Shown here: positions 58,603-64,000 of the stretch, piece by piece | Layout: every line of letters starts with the position of its first letter | Numbering within the stretch: position 1 is the stretch's first letter | Source of the DNA: Jeotgalibacillus terrae | GTDB taxonomy: Bacteria; Bacillota; Bacilli; Bacillales; Jeotgalibacillaceae | DNA: 64,000 nt | Direction: 5' to 3' | NCBI RefSeq assembly: GCF_016908195.1 | Contig: NZ_JAFBDK010000012.1 | Span: 1-64,000, forward strand | Program-made: the position numbers and the translations under genes | Notes under the pieces: generated by a model | Databases searched by the model: none | What the model was told of the DNA's origin: nothing | The model's input: only the letters and a program-made list of their open reading frames with translations

Positions 58603-60270
58603 TTGTCTAAAGAGAAAAATGAAAAATTAAAAATTATTCCTCTCGGCGGTGTAGGCGAGATTGGAAAGAACATGTATGTAATTGAAGTGGACGAGGATTT
58701 ATTCATTATAGACTCCGGGCTTATGTTCCCGGAAGATGAGATGTTTGGAATCGATATTGTGATTCCGGATTTCCAGTATATCGAAGTAAATAAAGAGCGT
58801 GTTAAAGCAATCTTTCTGACACATGGTCATGATGATTCGATCGGATCGCTTCCTTATCTGCTTGAAAAAGTAAAGGTGCCTGTGTACGGATCAAAACTGA
58901 CAGTTGCCCTAGCAAAAGCATTATTAAAAGAATACGGCTTTAAAGATCGGGTTAAATTTTATACTGTACATGAAAAGAGCAACATGAAATTTGATTCTGT
59001 TAATGTTACATTTTTTAATACAACACATAGCATTCCGGATTCACTTGGCATTGCCATTCACACCTCAGAAGGTGCAATTGTGCATACCGGTGAATTCAAA
59101 TTTGATCAGTCATCAAGAGGCGGATATGCATCGAACATCGGTAAAATGGCTAAACTTGGTGATAAGGGTGTATTTGCGCTGCTTTCAGATAGTACTGAAG
59201 CTGAAAAACCCGGGCACACAACATCAGAATCAGTCATTGAAAAACATGTATCAAACAGTATCACTCATGCAAACGGCAGAGTGATTGTCACATGTTATGC
59301 TTCAAACCTGATCCGTATTCAACAGATTTTTGATGCAGCAACTGTAAGTAACAGAAAAGTAGCGGTCATTGGAGAAGCGGCTGAGCGCGTTGTAAACGTA
59401 GCTTCAAGATTTGAACACCTGACTTATGATGAAGAAACAAGAATTAAACCAAGCGAAATTGATCAGTATAATGATCACGAAATTGTTATTATTCTTTCAG
59501 GTACTCATGATGAACCGTTTAAAGTAATGGAAAGTATGGCAAATCAGACGCATCCGATTGTAAATATTCAAGAAGGTGACACTGTGCTGATTACATTTAC
59601 ACCATCACCTGGAATGGAAGTATACTTATACCGTTCTGTTAATGAAATGACAAAAGCAGGCGCAACTGTACTGACTTCGAGTAAGAATGTTCATGTTTCA
59701 GGGCATGGCAGTCAGGAAGATCTGAAAATGATGATGAACCTGATGAAGCCAAAGTATTTTATCCCTATTCAAGGTGAATACCGTCATTTGATTACACACG
59801 GACGTCTTGCTGAAGAGATGGGTATTCCGCGCTCTAACATCTTTATTGCAGATAAAGGCGATATTGTTGAATATCAGTCCGGCAAGATGAAAATGAGCGG
59901 CAGAGTCCAGACGGGTAATGTATTAATTGATGGGAAAGGTGTCGGTGATGTAGGGAATATCGTGTTACGTGACAGAAGACTTCTTTCACAGGACGGTGTA
60001 TTGCTGGTAGTCGTAACCCTGAACCGCAAAACGAAAACAATTGCTGCTGGACCTGAAGTAATTTCCCGCGGTTTTGTTTATGTCAGAGAGTCAGAAAAGC
60101 TGATGGAAGAGTCAGTAACGGCTGTTAGAAATATTGTTGAAAAAAATGTTGAAAACCGTACATTTGACTGGTCCGGAATTAAACAGGAAATCAGGGACTC
60201 CCTGAACCATCTGTTATATACACGGACGAAACGCAGACCAATGATTCTTCCTATTATTATGGAAGTGTGA
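58603..60270 (+). CDS. rnjB: Ribonuclease J2
   Basis: A 555-residue metallo-beta-lactamase/beta-CASP RNase. The first metal motif is HGHDDSIG (H74, H76, D78); the His of RNase J1 (HGHEDHIGG) at position 79 is Ser, which fits the weak J2 subunit of B. subtilis (HGHDENIG there). The later beta-CASP and C-terminal domains are present ([15 protein letters not shown]). It starts with TTG at 58603 after GTAGGAGGAA. Position after dapA matches rnjB. Confidence 0.92.
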   Translation: MSKEKNEKLKIIPLGGVGEIGKNMYVIEVDEDLFIIDSGLMFPEDEMFGIDIVIPDFQYIEVNKERVKAIFLTHGHDDSIGSLPYLLEKVKVPVYGSKLTVALAKALLKEYGFKDRVKFYTVHEKSNMKFDSVNVTFFNTTHSIPDSLGIAIHTSEGAIVHTGEFKFDQSSRGGYASNIGKMAKLGDKGVFALLSDSTEAEKPGHTTSESVIEKHVSNSITHANGRVIVTCYASNLIRIQQIFDAATVSNRKVAVIGEAAERVVNVASRFEHLTYDEETRIKPSEIDQYNDHEIVIILSGTHDEPFKVMESMANQTHPIVNIQEGDTVLITFTPSPGMEVYLYRSVNEMTKAGATVLTSSKNVHVSGHGSQEDLKMMMNLMKPKYFIPIQGEYRHLITHGRLAEEMGIPRSNIFIADKGDIVEYQSGKMKMSGRVQTGNVLIDGKGVGDVGNIVLRDRRLLSQDGVLLVVVTLNRKTKTIAAGPEVISRGFVYVRESEKLMEESVTAVRNIVEKNVENRTFDWSGIKQEIRDSLNHLLYTRTKRRPMILPIIMEV

Positions 60271-60294
60271 AGTCACTAAAACTGAGCATTCAAA

Positions 60295-60324
60295 ACAGGC
60301 AGAAGTTATTCTGTCTGTTTTTTT
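60295..60324 (+). terminator. Terminator after rnjB
   Basis: Stem ACAGGCAGAA / TTCTGTCTGT with loop GTTA, then Ts to 60324. The rnjB-spoIIIE gap is 77 nt; ylzJ and tepA of B. subtilis are absent. Confidence 0.85.
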
Positions 60325-60347
60325 CAGCCGGAAAAGGAGGTAGATGT

Positions 60348-62696
60348 ATGGCTGAAGCCAAAAGAAAGACAGCAAATCGAAAAACTGCCACGCGAAAGAA
60401 TACGAAAAGGTCCAAAAAGAAAAATTCTGCCTTTACATATGAATTAACCGGTATTGTAATGATTGCACTTGCACTGATAGCAGCATTCAGACTTGGTGCA
60501 GCAGGACAACTGCTTACATTAACTTTTACTTATCTGATTGGGAACTTTCAGCTTCTTTTACCAGTGGCTATTATATTGACATCAGTATACGTGATTCTGT
60601 ATAGAAAACTGCCTGTCTTAAAAGGGTCTAAAATGAGAGGCGGTCTGCTCATATTGACCGGAATTTTCCTGCTCAGCCACATTCTGCTTTTTGATCAGCT
60701 GAGCAGTGAAAATCTGATTACAAACAACAGTATACTTGTCCAGACGCATCGGATTATTATGGATGATTTTACGGTGAATGCAGGAGCCGGGATGGCTGGT
60801 GCACTTATTTATGCTATTTTTAATCTGCTCTTTGCTTCAACCGGTTCAAAAATCGTTGCTGCTGTATTTATCATCATTGGTTTATTATTAATTTCAGGCC
60901 GGTCAATCGGGGAAACCGGCAGAATGATCGCGGTCTGGGTCATTGCCAGATTTAACGATATGAAAGAAAGTTTATCAGAATGGATAAAAGAAAAGCGTCA
61001 GGCTAAGGACGAAAAAATAAAACAAACCCGCACTTCAAGACGCCGGACTTCTATTAAGCAGCCTGAAACTGATCCAGTGATTGAGCACGACGACTCAGAA
61101 GAATCTGATGGTTTTGAGCCTCTGATTTCAAGCTTTGCTGAAAAAGCTGCACCTGTTCACCGGGAGGAACCAGTACAGACTGAGTTATCTGATCAACAGG
61201 ACGAAGAAGAGACGCATGACCCTGCACTTGAAGAGTTTACCTCTTCACCGGGTGTAGAAGAGGTTGAAAATAAAGAGTATCAGGTACCAGCACTTGATTT
61301 GCTGGCAATGCCGCCTCATGCAGATCAGAGCAGTGAGTATAAAGCCATACAGAAAAATGCATCTAAACTTGAAAAAACTTTTCAAAGCTTTGGTGTAAAA
61401 GCAAAAGTAACTCAGGTTCACCTGGGTCCGGCAGTAACTAAGTATGAGGTTCATCCTGATGTCGGGGTCAAGGTGAGTAAAATTGTGAATCTTAACGATG
61501 ACTTAGCGCTCGCCCTAGCCGCAAAAGACATCAGGATTGAAGCGCCGATTCCCGGCAAGTCTGCGATTGGAATTGAAGTGCCTAACTCTGAAGTGGCAAT
61601 GGTCTCACTGAGAGAGGTACTTGAAGCAAATAAGAGTAAAAAAGAAGAAGCCAAACTGCTGATAGGGCTTGGCCGTGATATTACGGGTGAAGCTGTAGCT
61701 GCTGAACTGAATAAAATGCCGCATATGCTTGTAGCCGGGGCAACCGGAAGCGGAAAGTCGGTATGTATTAACGGGATCATCGTGTCAATCTTAATGCGTG
61801 CAAAACCACATGAAGTAAAATTAATGATGATTGATCCAAAAATGGTTGAGTTAAACGTCTACAACGGAATCCCGCATCTTTTAGCACCTGTTGTGACAGA
61901 TGCCAGAAAAGCTTCTCAGGCGCTCAAAAAGGTAGTAAGTGAGATGGAACGCAGATATGATCTGTTTTCGCACACTGGTACGAGAAACATCGAAGGATAT
62001 AATGAATATGTAAGAAAGCATAATGAAAAAAATGATGAGAAGCAGCCTCAACTTCCATTTATTGTTGTGATTGTTGATGAACTGGCTGATTTAATGATGG
62101 TTGCTTCAAATGATGTGGAAGACTCTATTACAAGGCTAGCACAAATGGCACGTGCGGCGGGGATTCATTTGATCATTGCAACTCAAAGACCTTCAGTTGA
62201 TGTCATTACCGGAGTGATTAAAGCAAATATTCCTTCAAGAATCGCTTTTGCAGTTTCTTCACAGATTGATTCCCGCACAATACTTGATACCGGTGGAGCT
62301 GAAAAACTGCTTGGCCGCGGGGATATGCTGTTTATGCCTGTAGGTGCCAATAAACCAGTCAGGGTCCAGGGGGCTTTTCTGAGTGATGAAGAGGTCGAAA
62401 CCGTTGTCAATGCAGTAATCGAACAGCAGAAAGCACAGTATCAGGAGGAAATGATTCCGGATGAAGTTGATGATTCTAAACCTGAAGAGTCTGATGATGA
62501 GCTGTATTCCGATGCAGTTGACCTTGTAGCGGATATGCAGACTGCCTCTGTCTCGATGCTTCAAAGAAGGTTCAGAATCGGCTATACGCGTGCTGCAAGA
62601 TTAATTGATGCAATGGAGCAGCAGGGTATAGTCGGTCCATATGAAGGAAGTAAACCGAGAACTGTTCTGATTTCTAAAGGCGCACAGGAAGAGTGA
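60348..62696 (+). CDS. spoIIIE: DNA translocase SpoIIIE/FtsK
   Basis: A 782-residue membrane ATPase that pumps DNA at the septum during sporulation and division. A basic N-terminal tail precedes four transmembrane helices (about residues 25-180), a charged linker, then the motor with Walker [15 protein letters not shown] and Walker [14 protein letters not shown]. The gamma winged-helix domain ([21 protein letters not shown]) reads the orientation sequence. ATG 60348 follows AAAAGGAGG; the ATG at 60267 adds 27 residues lying over a terminator. Confidence 0.96.
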   Translation: MAEAKRKTANRKTATRKNTKRSKKKNSAFTYELTGIVMIALALIAAFRLGAAGQLLTLTFTYLIGNFQLLLPVAIILTSVYVILYRKLPVLKGSKMRGGLLILTGIFLLSHILLFDQLSSENLITNNSILVQTHRIIMDDFTVNAGAGMAGALIYAIFNLLFASTGSKIVAAVFIIIGLLLISGRSIGETGRMIAVWVIARFNDMKESLSEWIKEKRQAKDEKIKQTRTSRRRTSIKQPETDPVIEHDDSEESDGFEPLISSFAEKAAPVHREEPVQTELSDQQDEEETHDPALEEFTSSPGVEEVENKEYQVPALDLLAMPPHADQSSEYKAIQKNASKLEKTFQSFGVKAKVTQVHLGPAVTKYEVHPDVGVKVSKIVNLNDDLALALAAKDIRIEAPIPGKSAIGIEVPNSEVAMVSLREVLEANKSKKEEAKLLIGLGRDITGEAVAAELNKMPHMLVAGATGSGKSVCINGIIVSILMRAKPHEVKLMMIDPKMVELNVYNGIPHLLAPVVTDARKASQALKKVVSEMERRYDLFSHTGTRNIEGYNEYVRKHNEKNDEKQPQLPFIVVIVDELADLMMVASNDVEDSITRLAQMARAAGIHLIIATQRPSVDVITGVIKANIPSRIAFAVSSQIDSRTILDTGGAEKLLGRGDMLFMPVGANKPVRVQGAFLSDEEVETVVNAVIEQQKAQYQEEMIPDEVDDSKPEESDDELYSDAVDLVADMQTASVSMLQRRFRIGYTRAARLIDAMEQQGIVGPYEGSKPRTVLISKGAQEE

Positions 62697-62705
62697 TTTT
62701 TCAAG

Positions 62706-62733
62706 CTGGAATGCACTGCATTCCAGTTTTTTT
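62706..62733 (+). terminator. Terminator after spoIIIE
   Basis: Stem CTGGAATG / CATTCCAG, loop CACTG, then seven Ts. Confidence 0.88.
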
Positions 62734-62752
62734 AAAAAATATTATTCTTTCT

Positions 62753-62779
62753 AAAAAAAATCAGACATTTGATGTCTGA
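62753..62779 (-). terminator. Minus-strand terminator-like palindrome (possible operator)
   Basis: TCAGACAT (62761-62768) and ATGTCTGA (62772-62779) form a perfect 8-bp stem with a 3-nt loop, followed on the minus strand by eight Ts. Its half-site shares GATGTCTGA with the palindrome at 63031. It could therefore be an operator rather than a terminator. Confidence 0.55.
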
Positions 62780-62898
62780 CCTATATACAAGAATATATGC
62801 AATAAGATATACTATTGTTACCGCTTTCAAAAATACTATAACGTTACAAAGAATTGATTTTATACCTTTTTTTAACATTAAAAAGGGTTTTTATGCAG

Positions 62899-62927
62899 AT
62901 TATATATAAAATCTGTAACAAATGTAA
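62899..62927 (-). promoter_or_regulatory. Minus-strand sigma-A promoter candidate
   Basis: Reading the minus strand, TTACAT (62927-62922), 17-nt spacer, TATAAT (62904-62899). A transcript would start near 62892 and reach the minus terminator about 140 nt on. No protein-coding gene with an SD is seen in it. The region is AT-rich, so chance is possible. Confidence 0.35.
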
Positions 62928-62997
62928 TTGTTGTGTAACACAATAGAAAGAATTTTTGTGAAAACTACACAATTGTATTCCTTTTCAAAACGAAAAG

Positions 62998-63006
62998 TGT
63001 TATAGT
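62998..63006 (+). promoter_or_regulatory. Extended -10 of the GntR-family gene
   Basis: TGT-TATAGT (TG at 62998, -10 at 63001-63006). No strong -35 was found. The rest of the 62734-63072 gap is AT-rich with the palindromes reported separately. Confidence 0.45.
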
Positions 63007-63030
63007 ATTTTCGATTAGTAGGAATGAAAT

Positions 63031-63048
63031 ACATCAGATGTCTGATGT
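63031..63048. promoter_or_regulatory. Operator-like palindrome before GntR gene
   Basis: ACATCAGA-TG-TCTGATGT is a perfect 8-bp dyad 18-25 nt downstream of the probable -10 and just upstream of the GntR start. HutC-family GntR proteins commonly bind such dyads and repress their own operon; autoregulation is inferred. Confidence 0.55.
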
Positions 63049-63072
63049 CAAAAGAGTTGGTGGTGTCTTTAT

Positions 63073-63798
63073 ATGACTATTAAATCAGATAATCGGCATC
63101 TGTATCTTCAGGTGATAGACCGACTGAAGAAAGATATCGACAAAGGCGTTTACAAAGAGAAGGAACGCCTCCCTTCAGAGTTTGAATTATCCAGGCAATT
63201 AGGGATCAGCAGGGCTACACTCAGGGAAGCGCTCAGAATTCTGGAAGAAGAAAACAGAATAGTCAGGCGCCACGGTGTAGGTACATTTGTCAATGCAAAG
63301 CCTTTGTTTTCATCAGGTATCGAACAGCTGTACAGTGTGACAGATATGATACGTATGGCAGGAATGGAACCTGGAACTGTATTTTTGAGTTCTACGATTC
63401 ATCAGCCGACAGATGAAGACATGAACCGCTTTAAATGTTCCCCTGAAGATGAAATGACAGTTATCGAAAGGGTCAGAACTGCAAACGGGGATCCGGTTGT
63501 TTACTGCATTGATAAAATTCCGGCAGACCTGATGCCGACTTCATTCACACACCAGGACAGGTCTATTTTTTCATTGCTTGAGGAAAATGGGGGGATGTAC
63601 ATATCTTATGCAATTACCCACATTGAACCCGCGGGCTATCATGAAAAAGTATCTCCTATTCTAGGTTGTGAACCGGAAACTGCTTTATTGGTTTTAAAGC
63701 AGCTGCATTTTGATGAAAATGATCAGCCGGTTTTATATTCTTTAAATTACTTTAAAGCTGACCGGTTCAGTTTTCATGTTGTACGTAAGCGTGTTTAA
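63073..63798 (+). CDS. GntR family (HutC subfamily) transcriptional regulator
   Basis: A 241-residue repressor. The winged helix (residues 8-75) has [41 protein letters not shown]; the UTRA ligand domain (about 90-235) has [21 protein letters not shown] and ends in [19 protein letters not shown]. It sits between spoIIIE and a lipoprotein gene, as does ymfC of B. subtilis; ligand likely linked to the importer downstream, possibly a nucleoside. No symbol is given because identity is by position. Confidence 0.9.
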   Translation: MTIKSDNRHLYLQVIDRLKKDIDKGVYKEKERLPSEFELSRQLGISRATLREALRILEEENRIVRRHGVGTFVNAKPLFSSGIEQLYSVTDMIRMAGMEPGTVFLSSTIHQPTDEDMNRFKCSPEDEMTVIERVRTANGDPVVYCIDKIPADLMPTSFTHQDRSIFSLLEENGGMYISYAITHIEPAGYHEKVSPILGCEPETALLVLKQLHFDENDQPVLYSLNYFKADRFSFHVVRKRV

Positions 63799-63812
63799 TG
63801 CATTTATGCATT
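63797..63812. other. Short palindrome at end of GntR gene
   Basis: AATGCAT-TT-ATGCATT is a perfect 7-bp dyad that overlaps the GntR stop codon. No T-run follows. It could be an operator or a weak RNA hairpin between the two genes. Confidence 0.3.
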
Positions 63813-63849
63813 CCTACTAATACACGAAAAATTTTTAGGGGGTACCAAA

Positions 63850-64000
63850 ATGAAAAAGCGTAAGTACGGAGTAGCACTATCTATGATTCTTGCAGCAGGT
63901 ACAGTTCTTGCAGCTTGTGGAAGCGACGAAGAAGCGGATACAGGTTCAGATGAAGGTTCTGCAGGAGGCGGTGAAGGCACAGAAGAAACAAGTGACTTCA
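63850..64000 (+). CDS. Lipoprotein, probable BMP-family solute-binding protein (partial)
   Basis: The first 50 codons before the window ends. MKKRKYGVALSMILAAG is a signal peptide, LAAC the lipobox with Cys at residue 23, followed by an acidic Gly/Ser/Glu-rich linker. AGGGGG lies before the ATG. In relatives a BMP/Med nucleoside-binding lipoprotein with ABC importer genes follows this GntR gene; the binding domain itself is outside the window, so this is an inference from context. Confidence 0.7.
   Translation, partial: MKKRKYGVALSMILAAGTVLAACGSDEEADTGSDEGSAGGGEGTEETSDF

Noticed and set aside
62732-62878. 48-codon hydrophobic minus-strand ORF that could be a toxin-like peptide
   Set aside because: No SD before its ATG, and the minus-strand terminator-like hairpin falls inside the frame, so a full transcript is unlikely.
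1-64000. CRISPR array, prophage, transposase, rRNA or tRNA genes
   Set aside because: None seen. Gene order is continuous and conserved, with no spaced direct repeats and no integrase or transposase frames.

Overview
The window is a chromosomal segment of a low-to-mid GC, flagellated, endospore-forming member of the Bacillales, read almost entirely on the + strand. Evidence for this is a complete fla/che operon in Bacillus subtilis order (with fliY, cheC, cheD and sigD), PolC-type DNA polymerase III, dipicolinate synthase genes dpaA/dpaB, a SpoIIIE-type translocase and strong AGGAGG ribosome binding sites. The species cannot be fixed by eye; Jeotgalibacillus or a relative in Bacillaceae/Planococcaceae is my best guess.

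Layout. 1-453: upstream region of the operon, with a long imperfect palindrome, a small candidate ORF, a dyad and a near-consensus CodY box. 454-28347: fla/che operon flgB-flgC-fliE-fliF-fliG-fliH-fliI-fliJ-ylxF-fliK-flgD-(TIGR02530-type gene)-flgE-swrD-fliL-fliM-fliY-cheY-fliZ-fliP-fliQ-fliR-flhB-flhA-flhF-flhG-cheB-cheA-cheW-cheC-cheD, then an intrinsic terminator, then sigD, a small unknown gene and a swrB-like gene. These build the rod, hook, switch and export apparatus, set chemotactic signalling, and end with the sigma factor for late flagellar genes. 28348-33317: rpsB, tsf, pyrH, frr, uppS, cdsA (translation, UMP kinase, lipid precursors). 33336-41961: dxr, rseP, proS, polC. 41962-51736: rimP-nusA-rnpM-ylxQ-infB-ylxP-rbfA, truB, ribF, rpsO, pnp (translation initiation, ribosome maturation, RNA processing). 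51905-58424: mlpA, ymxH, dpaA, dpaB, asd, dapG, dapA (protease; diaminopimelate, lysine and dipicolinate synthesis). 58603-64000: rnjB, spoIIIE, a GntR/HutC regulator, and the start of a lipoprotein gene, probably the binding protein of a nucleoside-type ABC importer.

Nearly every gene is a recognisable housekeeping or motility gene. I see no CRISPR array, prophage, insertion sequence, rRNA or tRNA gene. The second-look items are mainly regulatory. A perfect hairpin lies between a strong Shine-Dalgarno and the swrD start. sigD is insulated by its own terminator and promoter-like boxes. The hook protein has an AT-rich variable middle. A GC-rich remnant of what looks like a common Bacillaceae intergenic repeat precedes ymxH. 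Related palindromes and a possible antisense transcript precede the GntR gene. Compared with B. subtilis, ylxY, ylzJ and tepA are missing from their usual positions. Start codons were revised wherever the longest frame ran past a good ribosome binding site; many starts are TTG or GTG.
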